From assembly GCA_030432655.1 (NCBI GenBank), contig JAUILA010000005.1, positions 1 through 64,000 on the forward strand: DNA of 64,000 nt, read 5' to 3'. Under the pieces are notes generated by a model. It was not told the DNA's origin and searched no databases. It was given only the letters and a program-made list of their open reading frames with translations. This document shows, in pieces, positions 9,323 to 17,506 of this stretch (position 1 is its first letter; the number at the start of each line of letters is the position of its first letter). The position numbers and the translations under genes were made by a program. Origin of the DNA: Bacteroidia bacterium (lineage in GTDB: Bacteria; Bacteroidota; Bacteroidia; Cytophagales; Cyclobacteriaceae).

Positions 9323-10819
9323 TTATAACCAGGCCCTCTTTTTCCATGACCCCGATCCGTTTTGCTGATTAACTTCCGGCTGACTTGCAGACTTCTTTTC
9401 TTTCCTGAGGAGTGCAGCAAGAGTAGCGGCAATTTCCCTGGCTTCTTCCGTTTTCTCCTGCGTCAATGATTGCGGATCAAAATGTTTCTCCACGAATTTG
9501 GTATCAAAATCCCCTGATCGGAAATTATCGTGATGAATAACATACTTACCGAACTGAAGTGTCGTGGTGACGCCGGTGATAATATATTCATCAATAGCTC
9601 GGGATAAGCGGTCAAGGGCTTTCAAACGATCTTCTGCATAGACCACGAGTTTGGCAATCATCGGATCATAGTGGATCGGGATACTCATACCTTCCTCAAA
9701 TCCGTCATCGACCCGGACACCAGGCCCCTGGGGCCTCACATAGGTTTGCAATTTACCGATGTCAGGGAGGAAATTATTAGCAGGATCCTCGGCATATACA
9801 CGGAGTTCGACCGCATGTCCCTGGATTTTCAGGTCATCCTGGGTGAATCTCAGCGCCTTACCCTCCGCTATCAGTATTTGTTCACGTACCAGGTCGAGAC
9901 CGGTGATGCATTCCGTCACCGGGTGTTCGACCTGCAAACGGGTATTCATTTCCAGAAAATAGAAATTATGATTTTCATCCACGATAAATTCTACTGTACC
10001 CGCTCCAACATAATCACATGCCTTTGCTACGCCTATAGCCGCTTCACCCATTCGTTCCCGCAGCTCGGTGGTCATGATCGCCGAGGGGGCCTCCTCAATG
10101 ACCTTTTGATGACGTCTCTGGATCGAGCATTCCCTTTCAAACAGATGGACAATATTCCCGTGTGTGTCTCCCAGGATCTGGAATTCGATATGCCTGGGCT
10201 GAGTGATGAATTTTTCAATAAATACGGTGCCGTCACCAAATGCCGAAGTGGCTTCACTCACGGCCCGGTTCATTTGTTCCTCAAAATCCTTTTCTTTTTC
10301 AACAATGCGCATACCCTTGCCGCCACCGCCGGCACTCGCTTTAATCAGGATCGGATACCCGATATCCGCGGCAATCCTGCGTGCTTTATCAATATCTTCA
10401 ATAGGGTGGGACGTTCCCGGAATGAGTGGTACATTGTATTCGGCCACCGCCCTTTTTGCTTCCAGTTTGCTTCCCATAACCCGGATAGCATCGGCACCAG
10501 GTCCAATGAACCTGATTCCTGCCTTTTCCACCTTGTCGGCAAATTCTGCATTCTCCGAGAGAAAACCATATCCGGGATGGATCGCGTCGGCGTGGCACTG
10601 TTTTGCGACCTCAATGATCTTGTCCATTTTAAGGTAAGAGGCAGAAGATGCGGCTTCCCCAATCAGGACGGCTTCGTCTGCCAGCCGGACGTGAAGGGCA
10701 TCACGGTCGGCCTCTGAGAATACAGCTACGGTGGAAATACCCATTTCCCGGGCGGTACGTATCACCCGCAAGGCGATTTCGCCGCGATTGGCGATCAGGA
10801 TTTTTTTTATTTTACTCAT
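9323..10819 (-). CDS. accC: Biotin carboxylase subunit of an acyl-CoA carboxylase
   Basis: ATP-grasp enzyme that carboxylates biotin on a carrier protein, the first half-reaction of acetyl- or propionyl-CoA carboxylase. The N-terminus is KKILIANRGEIALRVIRTA. The ATP-binding glycine loop ASAGGGGKGMR, EFIVDENHNFYFLEMNTRLQVEHPVTE and the C-terminal biotin carboxylase domain are all intact. At 498 residues it is about 50 longer than E. coli AccC, with a Lys/Glu-rich tail ending in SGSWKKRAWL; such tails are common in stand-alone subunits of propionyl-type carboxylases, and no accB gene is adjacent. The substrate is therefore open. It heads the minus-strand operon running to 4588. Confidence 0.88.
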   Translation of the reverse strand: MSKIKKILIANRGEIALRVIRTAREMGISTVAVFSEADRDALHVRLADEAVLIGEAASSASYLKMDKIIEVAKQCHADAIHPGYGFLSENAEFADKVEKAGIRFIGPGADAIRVMGSKLEAKRAVAEYNVPLIPGTSHPIEDIDKARRIAADIGYPILIKASAGGGGKGMRIVEKEKDFEEQMNRAVSEATSAFGDGTVFIEKFITQPRHIEFQILGDTHGNIVHLFERECSIQRRHQKVIEEAPSAIMTTELRERMGEAAIGVAKACDYVGAGTVEFIVDENHNFYFLEMNTRLQVEHPVTECITGLDLVREQILIAEGKALRFTQDDLKIQGHAVELRVYAEDPANNFLPDIGKLQTYVRPQGPGVRVDDGFEEGMSIPIHYDPMIAKLVVYAEDRLKALDRLSRAIDEYIITGVTTTLQFGKYVIHHDNFRSGDFDTKFVEKHFDPQSLTQEKTEEAREIAATLAALLRKEKKSASQPEVNQQNGSGSWKKRAWL

Positions 10820-10899
10820 GTTGGATCATCTGGTCAGTACACAATGCTACTTAATTAATTAAAAAATACGAAACGGAGCGAGTTTAAAGCATTCTTCAA

Positions 10900-10930
10900 T
10901 TTGACAAGACAATTATTAGTAGTAGATTTG
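10900..10930 (+). promoter_or_regulatory. Bacteroidota-type promoter of the oxoamine synthase gene
   Basis: A -33 element TTTG (10900-10903) and a perfect -7 element TAGATTTG (10923-10930, consensus TAnnTTTG) are separated by 19 bp, the spacing used by the primary sigma factor in this phylum. The GTG start lies 43 bp further on. Confidence 0.65.
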
Positions 10931-10973
10931 TGTGATTTTTTAAAGGGAACCATACGGACTAAAAAATAACAGA

Positions 10974-12224
10974 GTGGATTTATTTGACAAATTACGAGTG
11001 GAGCAGGGAGACCTGGGAAAGTTCTCCCACATCAAGAAGAAGGATTATTTTATGTTTCCGAAACTTGAAGGTGAGATTGCTCCACGAATGCAATTCAATG
11101 GCAAAGAGGTGCTGACATGGAGCCTGAATAATTACCTCGGACTTGCCAATCACCCGGAAGTAAGAAAAGTAGATGCGGATGCAGCTGCCAAATGGGGGCT
11201 TGCCTATCCGATGGGTGCCCGGATGATGTCCGGAAACTCGGTTCATCATATCGAGCTGGAGGAGCGTCTCGCGGAGTTTATTGAGAAAGAAAGCGTCATG
11301 CTTCTTAATTATGGCTACCAGGGGGTATTGTCCATAATCGATGCAGTAGTTGACCGGAAGGATGTTATTGTATATGATGCGGAATCGCATGCCTGTATTA
11401 TTGATGGGGTTCGTCTGCATATGGGTAAACGTTTTGTTTTCCCTCATAACAACATTGAGAATCTTGAAAAACAACTTCAGCGGGCCAATAAAATCACAGA
11501 AGAAACCGGCGGTGGAATCCTCGTAATTACAGAGGGTGTTTTTGGTATGTCCGGCAATATGGGCAACCTGAAGGACATAGTGGCCCTTAAAGAAAAATAC
11601 AACTTCCGTCTGTTTGTGGATGATGCCCATGGCTTTGGTACAATGGGTAAGACCGGTGCAGGAACAGGCGAGGAGCAATGCGTTCAGGATGGAATAGACC
11701 TGTACTTTTCCACCTTTGCCAAATCAATGGCCAGTATCGGTGCATTTGTTGGCGGTAATAAAGGGGTGATTGAGTTCCTTCGTCATACAGTCAGGTCGCA
11801 GATTTTTGCCAAGTCGTTGCCTATGGCCCTTGTTGTTGGTGCCCTGAAACGACTGGAATTGCTTAAAAAGAACCCTGAATTAAAAGATAACCTTTGGAAA
11901 ATTGTCAAGGCGCTTCAGTCCGGGCTTCAAAAAGAAGGATTTGATATCGGAACTACCCAGTCTCCGGTAACGCCTGTCCTTTTTAAAGGAGGTGTCGGAG
12001 AAGGAGCCAATATGGCCATGGACCTGAGGGAGAATTATAACATCTTCTGCTCTATGGTTGTCTATCCCGTTGTGCCGAAGGATGTGATCATGATCAGACT
12101 GATCCCGACCGCGGTTCATACACTGGAAGATGTAGAAGAAACGGTGAAGGCATTCGCGGCAGTTAAACATAAACTGGACGCCGGAGTTTATCAACGTGAA
12201 GAGATTGTTGCAATTACGCGTTAA
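10974..12224 (+). CDS. Alpha-oxoamine synthase (serine palmitoyltransferase / cysteate acyltransferase-like)
   Basis: PLP enzyme that condenses an amino acid with a fatty acyl-CoA, the first step of sphingolipid (with serine) or sulfonolipid (with cysteate) synthesis. The GTG start at 10974 gives 416 residues. Visible are the PLP-stacking region DAESHAC (His139), DDAHGFG (residues 216-222) and the Schiff-base lysine K250 in STFAKSMASIGAF. It has its own promoter just upstream and is divergent from the biotin carboxylase operon. In the same fold family are KBL and BioF, but the N-terminal region and the FAKSMASIGAFVGG pocket match the Bacteroidota SPT/CapA type. Serine against cysteate cannot be decided by eye. 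Confidence 0.85.
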   Translation: MDLFDKLRVEQGDLGKFSHIKKKDYFMFPKLEGEIAPRMQFNGKEVLTWSLNNYLGLANHPEVRKVDADAAAKWGLAYPMGARMMSGNSVHHIELEERLAEFIEKESVMLLNYGYQGVLSIIDAVVDRKDVIVYDAESHACIIDGVRLHMGKRFVFPHNNIENLEKQLQRANKITEETGGGILVITEGVFGMSGNMGNLKDIVALKEKYNFRLFVDDAHGFGTMGKTGAGTGEEQCVQDGIDLYFSTFAKSMASIGAFVGGNKGVIEFLRHTVRSQIFAKSLPMALVVGALKRLELLKKNPELKDNLWKIVKALQSGLQKEGFDIGTTQSPVTPVLFKGGVGEGANMAMDLRENYNIFCSMVVYPVVPKDVIMIRLIPTAVHTLEDVEETVKAFAAVKHKLDAGVYQREEIVAITR

Positions 12225-12242
12225 AATTAAAAAAACGTTGTT

Positions 12243-12275
12243 TTTGGTTGTTTTAAAAACATTTTAAGTATATTG
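12243..12275 (+). promoter_or_regulatory. Possible promoter of the histone H1-like gene
   Basis: TTTG at 12243-12246 and TATATTG at 12269-12275 (one T short of TAnnTTTG) with a 22-bp spacer, in an AT-rich stretch 54 bp before the start codon. The spacing and the second box are imperfect, so this is a weak call. Confidence 0.35.
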
Positions 12276-12329
12276 CCACAACAATTCAAAACAGAATATT
12301 TTTAGTAAAACCTCAAAAATTAATCAAGC

Positions 12330-12506
12330 ATGAAAAGATTTAATGAAATTAAAGATCTGGTTATGTCATTGGAGTCTGACTTCGAAAAGTTCTACGATAA
12401 AGGGAACAATGCGGCCGGTACCCGGGTAAGAAAAGGAATGCAGGAGTTGAAGAATCTTGCTCAGGACATCCGCGTAGAAGTACAGGATATCAAGAACAAA
12501 GGATAA
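12330..12506 (+). CDS. Histone H1-like small DNA-associated protein
   Basis: 58-residue protein beginning MKRFNEIKDLVMSLESDFEK and ending DIRVEVQDIKNKG. It matches the small histone H1/Hc1-like proteins of Cytophagia: an N-terminal helix with FNEIKDLV, the FYDKGN turn, GTRVRKGMQELKNLAQ and a second helix. It probably binds or bends DNA as a nucleoid component, though this one lacks the long Lys/Ala-rich tail of Hc1 and is only mildly basic. It is monocistronic, with a strong terminator 28 bp after its stop and an AT-rich leader, as expected for an abundantly expressed gene. Confidence 0.82.
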   Translation: MKRFNEIKDLVMSLESDFEKFYDKGNNAAGTRVRKGMQELKNLAQDIRVEVQDIKNKG

Positions 12507-12533
12507 TTCATTTAAATCGAATTATATAAGAAG

Positions 12534-12562
12534 GGGATGGTTTGATTAGCCATCCCTTTTTT
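12534..12562 (+). terminator. Rho-independent terminator after the histone H1-like gene
   Basis: A 7-bp perfect stem, GGGATGG (12534-12540) and CCATCCC (12550-12556), with a 9-nt loop, is followed by six T residues (12557-12562). Confidence 0.88.
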
Positions 12563-12733
12563 AGTATCCTTATTCGCTTAACCGGCCGGACAATCCCGTC
12601 AGAAAAGGCCGTAATCACCTTTTCCGGAAAATCCTTCCGGTGCATGCCGGTGTTTATCCGTAAAACAGGTTTGGATTGCCGGCCTGTTTCAGGGCCAAAG
12701 CCCGGAAATTACCGGCTAAAGGTAACGTGCTTT

Positions 12734-14626
12734 TTAGTACAGGATGCGGAACTTAATGGTATGCTCGATCTTGCGGAGCGCCTTGATCACATCGGGGTCA
12801 TATTCCTTATCTATGTCCGTGATTACATACCCGATGATCTCATTCGTCTTCAGGTACTGACCCACAATATTTATATCGTGCTCTGCCAGCACCTGGTTGA
12901 TTTTGGCAAGAATACCCGGCATATTCCTGTGAATATGGATTAACCGGTGTGCATTCCGGAACGCAGGTAATACCAGGTTCGGGAAATTCACACTGTTGGA
13001 GGTACTTCCTGTGTTTATATAGTCCATAATCTTTCCAGGGACAAAGGAAGCTATGTTTTCCTGTGCCTCGACCGTACTGCCGCCAATGTGCGGGGTCAGG
13101 ATCACATTCGGGATTCCGCACAGGGGCGACTCAAAGGGATCGCTGTTCTTTTTGGGCTCTTCCGGGAACACATCCACACCGGCCCCGGCAATCTTTCCAT
13201 TTTCCAGATAGGTAACAAGCGCATCAATGTCCACCACATGGCCGCGGCTAAGATTCAGAAACACCACGCCGTCCTTCATTTTTTCAAATTCAGCAGCGCC
13301 GATCATGTTCTTGTTCTCCGGACGGCCATCCACATGAAGCGTAATGGCATCGCTGATCTCAAGTAATTCCTGAAGACTCTCGCACTTCGTCGCATTCCCG
13401 AGGGCAAGTTTTTCCTCCACGTCATAATAGAAAACCTTCATCCCCATGGATTCTGCCAGCACCGACAACTGAGCGCCGATATTGCCATACCCGATTATGC
13501 CCAGTTTCTTCCCGCGGATCTCATAGCTGCCCCTTGCCGATTTGTCCCACCTCGTTTCATGCATAGCTGAAGACCGTTCATAAAGCTTTCGCATCAGTGA
13601 TATGATCTCTGAAATGGCCATTTCCACCACCGATCGCGTATTACTGAACGGGGCATTGAACACCGCAACTCCTTTTTCCAGGCAGCCATCAAGGTCGATC
13701 TGGTTGGTGCCTATACAAAAAGCCCCCACAGCAATCAGGCGGTTGGCATTCTCCAGTACCTTCCTTGTCACATTTGTCTTCGATCGTATCCCAAGAATGC
13801 TTACATCTTTGATCTTCTCACATAATTCATCCTCATCCAGCCCGGCCGGATAAACAGAAACATTATATCCTTCCTCCTTCATGAGGTCTACCGCGTCCTG
13901 GTGCACATTCTCCAGGAGAAGGACACTGATGCGGTTTTTCGGATAAGAAATGGCGGTGTTTAACTTATTCATATAAAGAAATTCATCTAAACTGGGAGCC
14001 ACATGGTCTGCTTTCTCTGTTACCGTAGAGCGCTCCACATTCTCCGTGAATGCATAAAACTTGTTGGCCAGTCCGGCCGCTTTTATTTCATAATCTGTAT
14101 ACCCGTCGCCGATGACGTATACATCCCCCTCCAGCTGAAGCTGGCGCAACTGCTCCACCTTTCCATTGTTGGAGGCAAGCAGGCTGTTCTCATCATACCC
14201 GGTGATGCGCCCGCCCTGGTCAAAAACGAATGAATTGGCGTACACATTCTCCGGCTGCACATGGTACTCCCTCACGATCGGTACGATGAAATCCTTGAAG
14301 CCATTGGAAATGATGTAGATTTTGTCCGAGTGCTTTTCAAAAAAGTCCCGGTTACGCCGGAAGGAGGCAGAAACTTTCTCCTTCAGCGCGTCTACCAGCA
14401 TCGGCAGGTGTTTTCTGTGCGCATCCAGTAAGTCAAGACGCCGCTCAATGGATTCCTTAAGCGTTAGCTTGCCATCCATCCCTTCGTTCGTAATGTCTTC
14501 GATTTCCCGGATTTTAGACTCCTTCTGATCGTCATCCTGAAGGGCGATCTCGGCAAGTACATCCAGCGCTTCCACCTGAGTAAAGGTGCTGTCAAAATCG
14601 ATGATATAATATTTCTCGTTGGTCAC
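12734..14626 (-). CDS. serA: Fused phosphoserine phosphatase-like HAD and D-3-phosphoglycerate dehydrogenase (SerB-SerA)
   Basis: 630-residue bifunctional candidate for serine synthesis. Residues 1-220 are a SerB-like HAD phosphatase with DFDST (D10, D12), ISNG (107-109), K156 and GDGYTD (173-178). Residues 232-545 are SerA: GTNQIDLDGC substrate region, Rossmann loop GYGNIG (379-384), catalytic R461, E489 or E490, and H513 in TPHIGG. Residues 560-630 are an ACT domain of the kind through which serine inhibits SerA. The fusion joins the first and last steps of the pathway; the middle enzyme SerC is not in the window. The fused form is known from Cytophagia genomes. It is monocistronic here, convergent with the histone H1-like gene. 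Confidence 0.9.
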   Translation of the reverse strand: MTNEKYYIIDFDSTFTQVEALDVLAEIALQDDDQKESKIREIEDITNEGMDGKLTLKESIERRLDLLDAHRKHLPMLVDALKEKVSASFRRNRDFFEKHSDKIYIISNGFKDFIVPIVREYHVQPENVYANSFVFDQGGRITGYDENSLLASNNGKVEQLRQLQLEGDVYVIGDGYTDYEIKAAGLANKFYAFTENVERSTVTEKADHVAPSLDEFLYMNKLNTAISYPKNRISVLLLENVHQDAVDLMKEEGYNVSVYPAGLDEDELCEKIKDVSILGIRSKTNVTRKVLENANRLIAVGAFCIGTNQIDLDGCLEKGVAVFNAPFSNTRSVVEMAISEIISLMRKLYERSSAMHETRWDKSARGSYEIRGKKLGIIGYGNIGAQLSVLAESMGMKVFYYDVEEKLALGNATKCESLQELLEISDAITLHVDGRPENKNMIGAAEFEKMKDGVVFLNLSRGHVVDIDALVTYLENGKIAGAGVDVFPEEPKKNSDPFESPLCGIPNVILTPHIGGSTVEAQENIASFVPGKIMDYINTGSTSNSVNFPNLVLPAFRNAHRLIHIHRNMPGILAKINQVLAEHDINIVGQYLKTNEIIGYVITDIDKEYDPDVIKALRKIEHTIKFRILY

Positions 14627-14880
14627 GTATGGTTAAATTTTTATCGAAATAAATAGTTTCCGGTGCATTTCAAAAGCTAATCTACATAAAAAAAACAAGG
14701 GCATACAGGCTGCCGTTTTTTCAATCGTTTGCATTTTTTTCTGACTGGATTACACGCCATTAGTGTGTCAGATTCACGCATTTCGACCGCTCCTGTAAAA
14801 AGTGAGAGATTTTTACGATATTTTAAACTAAACCTGTATTCTTTGTTTCCGTTAATGATACCAACACCTTAAACAACGGT

Positions 14881-17370
14881 ATGCTTAAAAATATTTTAGC
14901 CATTGTGCTTGCGCTGACAGCGGTCACTCTTCAGGCTCAGCCTCAGCCGGATGCTTCTGAGATCCTTTTAAAACTTAAAAAACTTAATTTTCTTGGCTCT
15001 GTCCTTTACGTCGCGGCTCACCCTGACGATGAAAATACACAGATGATCGCCTACCTGGAGAATGCAAGGTATGCCAGGGTGGCTTATCTTGCCCTGACGA
15101 GGGGAGACGGCGGACAAAACCTCATCGGCCCTGAAATCCGTGAGGCGCTGGGTGTGATTCGCACCCAGGAATTACTTGCGGCAAGGCGTACGGATGGTGG
15201 TGAACAATTCTTTTCACGTGCCAATGATTTTGGCTATTCGAAAAACGCAGACGAGACCCTTTCAATCTGGGACCGGCAGCAGGTGCTTTCAGATGTGGTG
15301 CGTACCTACCGCAGATTCCGCCCGGATGTCATTATCACCCGGTTTCCGCCTGATTCACGGGCAGGCCATGGTCATCATACTTCTTCAGCGATCATGGCAC
15401 AGGAGGCATTTGACCTGTCGGGCAGCGAATCAAGTTTTCCTGAACAGCTGGACAAATATGAAACCTGGCAGCCTGTACGGCTTTTTACCAATACCGGACG
15501 CTGGTGGAATCCGGATATGACAGGTGATGAGCCTGGCGTTGTAGCGATGGATGTGGGGACCTACAATCCACTGCTTGGAGAATCTATGACGGAGATTGCT
15601 GCCTTGAGCCGAAGCCAGCATAAGAGTCAGGGATTCGGGGTGACCGGAAGCCGGGGCGAAGAGCTGGAGTTTCTCGAATTTGAAATGGGTGAACCTGCTG
15701 AGGATGACCTGTTTCAGGGGATTGATACTTCCTGGGGAAGGGTAGAAGGCGGCAATCAAATTGGTGAAAAAATTGAGGCTCTGATAAATGGTTATGACCT
15801 GAATGATCCTTCCGCAACCCTTGCCGGCATGCTGGAGGTCAGGAAAATAGTGAGCGAGCTGGACGATCCGTTCTGGCGCGACATGAAACTAAAGGAGATT
15901 GACCTGATCCTTCGGGATATTACCGGGTTGTATCTGGAGGCCAGGGCATCAGACTGGCGGCTTTATCCCGGGGAAGAGGCTGAGATAAGCTTTGAAGTGA
16001 TCAACCGGAGTCCCCGGGAACTGACACTCGGGAAAGTGAAGATGCAGGACAATCTGCTTACACCGGATGTAAAGCTCGAAAATAACCGGAAGTGGGAGTA
16101 TTCCATGCCCATTACGGTGCCGGAGAATAAAGAATTCAGTAATCCCTATTGGCTGAGGGAAAAAGGAACACTGGGCATGTACAAGGTATCTGATGAATCC
16201 ATGATCGGCAAACCCGAAAACCCGCCGGTGATGGAAGCAGAACTGGAAGTATCCTTCAGTGGAACCGTGGTGAGCTTCAGCGTGCCTGTCATTTACAAAT
16301 GGACCGACCCGGTAAAGGGCGAACAAAGAAGGCCGCTGGTAATTGCACCTCCCGCAGTGGTGGAAATCCCGACCCCGGTTCACCTGTTCCCTTCAGGAAT
16401 TTCAAAGATGATTGATGTGGTGGTGACTTCCTACCTGGAGGGTGCTCCTGTTACTGTGTCCCTTGAAGCCGGGGACGGCTGGAAGATCGAGCCGTCCAGC
16501 CAGGAAATAGGAAATTTAAACCCGAGTGAACCACGTACCATTCAGTTTGAGGTGACACCCCCAACCGAAGAGAATACCTCAGAGCTTAATGCCTACGTGG
16601 AAGCAGGTGGAAAACGGTATGAAAAGTCAGAGTTATCCATCCGCTATGATCATATCCCGGCCCAGACTATTTTTCCAAAGGCGCAATCGAGATTGGTAAA
16701 TATTCCAATCCGTAAATACGGGCATACTATCGGGTATGTTCAGGGCGCGGGAGACGCGGTGCCGGAAACCCTTAGGGAACTGGGGTACGATGTGCGCGAA
16801 TTGCAGGCCGAAAATATCACCCAGGAGAACCTGGAATCACTTAGTGCGGTTATTCTGGGCGTGCGTGCACTTAATACAATTGAAAATATAGGTGCTCATA
16901 TGGATGATTTACTAACCTACGTACAGAAAGGAGGTACACTTATCGTCCAGTACAATACCAGTCACCGGCTCAAAACGGACAATTTCTCACCTTATCCACT
17001 GACCCTATCGAGGGACCGGGTGGCCGATGAAAATGCGCCTGTCACCATATTGGCGCCTGACCATCCGGTTGTTAATGAACCAAATGTCATTCTACCGGGT
17101 GATTTTGATAACTGGGTTCAGGAGAGGGGATTATATTTTCCTGACAAGTGGGATGACGCATTTGTGCCGATATTATCCAGTAATGATCCGGGTGAGGATG
17201 CGCGAAATGGCGGACTGCTGGTAGCTCCGTATGGGAATGGTCATTATATTTACACGGGCTATTCATGGTTCAGAGAATTGCCTGCAGGGGTACCGGGAGC
17301 CATTAAATTATTCACAAATCTCGTTTCCCTGGGAAGTGACCAGTCATCAACCGATCGAAATGGCGAGTAA
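14881..17370 (+). CDS. Secreted PIG-L family deacetylase with C-terminal amidotransferase-like domain
   Basis: Zinc N-acetylhexosamine deacetylase family (LmbE/PIG-L), probably acting on a secreted or cell-wall amino sugar. A signal peptide ends at residues 18-20 (LQAQ). The metal site is AHPDDE at 46-51, with a second His cluster GHGHH at 162-166. A middle region of about 350 residues looks like beta-sandwich domains, and the last 220 residues (from QGAGDAVPETLRELGYDV) resemble a class I glutamine-amidotransferase-like fold that lacks an obvious catalytic Cys. At 829 residues it fits the long Bacteroidota form. Its stop overlaps the start of the small membrane peptide gene, and a sodium symporter follows, suggesting uptake of the released product. 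Confidence 0.87.
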   Translation: MLKNILAIVLALTAVTLQAQPQPDASEILLKLKKLNFLGSVLYVAAHPDDENTQMIAYLENARYARVAYLALTRGDGGQNLIGPEIREALGVIRTQELLAARRTDGGEQFFSRANDFGYSKNADETLSIWDRQQVLSDVVRTYRRFRPDVIITRFPPDSRAGHGHHTSSAIMAQEAFDLSGSESSFPEQLDKYETWQPVRLFTNTGRWWNPDMTGDEPGVVAMDVGTYNPLLGESMTEIAALSRSQHKSQGFGVTGSRGEELEFLEFEMGEPAEDDLFQGIDTSWGRVEGGNQIGEKIEALINGYDLNDPSATLAGMLEVRKIVSELDDPFWRDMKLKEIDLILRDITGLYLEARASDWRLYPGEEAEISFEVINRSPRELTLGKVKMQDNLLTPDVKLENNRKWEYSMPITVPENKEFSNPYWLREKGTLGMYKVSDESMIGKPENPPVMEAELEVSFSGTVVSFSVPVIYKWTDPVKGEQRRPLVIAPPAVVEIPTPVHLFPSGISKMIDVVVTSYLEGAPVTVSLEAGDGWKIEPSSQEIGNLNPSEPRTIQFEVTPPTEENTSELNAYVEAGGKRYEKSELSIRYDHIPAQTIFPKAQSRLVNIPIRKYGHTIGYVQGAGDAVPETLRELGYDVRELQAENITQENLESLSAVILGVRALNTIENIGAHMDDLLTYVQKGGTLIVQYNTSHRLKTDNFSPYPLTLSRDRVADENAPVTILAPDHPVVNEPNVILPGDFDNWVQERGLYFPDKWDDAFVPILSSNDPGEDARNGGLLVAPYGNGHYIYTGYSWFRELPAGVPGAIKLFTNLVSLGSDQSSTDRNGE

Positions 17371-17506
17371 ATCCGCTCATAATAAATTTCATACTGACGA
17401 ACATAAACCGCCGGTTTTTAAAAGGTGGAGAGGTTGGTACGTGATTGTGCTTTCTGCCCTCGTCTTTTACATCATCATGTTGTACCTCTTCACAAATCTG
17501 TATTAA
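17360..17506 (+). CDS. Small single-span membrane protein between deacetylase and symporter
   Basis: 48 residues: a hydrophilic N-terminus (MASKSAHNKFHTDEHKPPVF), the basic turn KRWRGW and one membrane span (YVIVLSALVFYIIMLYLFTNLY), giving a likely N-in topology by the positive-inside rule. ATG 17360 lies 11 bp inside the deacetylase gene, and its TAA shares a base with the ATG of the symporter (TAATG, 17504-17508), so it is sandwiched by translational coupling. The position suggests a small subunit or stabiliser of the symporter, comparable to other small proteins encoded with solute transporters. No known family is recognised; function is inferred only from position. Confidence 0.7.
   Translation: MASKSAHNKFHTDEHKPPVFKRWRGWYVIVLSALVFYIIMLYLFTNLY

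Noticed and set aside
9671-10717. 348-codon open frame on the plus strand
   Set aside because: It lies entirely antisense to the biotin carboxylase gene, has no recognisable domain, and its composition is what the complement of a well-conserved coding frame gives.
10992-11678. 228-codon minus-strand open frame
   Set aside because: Antisense to the oxoamine synthase gene, whose active-site motifs are intact; translation resembles no known protein.
12542-12943. Plus-strand open frame starting inside the terminator of the histone H1-like gene
   Set aside because: It begins in the terminator stem-loop and most of it is antisense to the ACT domain of the SerB-SerA gene.
14627-14880. 254-bp gap considered as a promoter with TATTCTTTG near 14837
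   Set aside because: The box has one base too many for TAnnTTTG and no matching -33 element; not strong enough to list.
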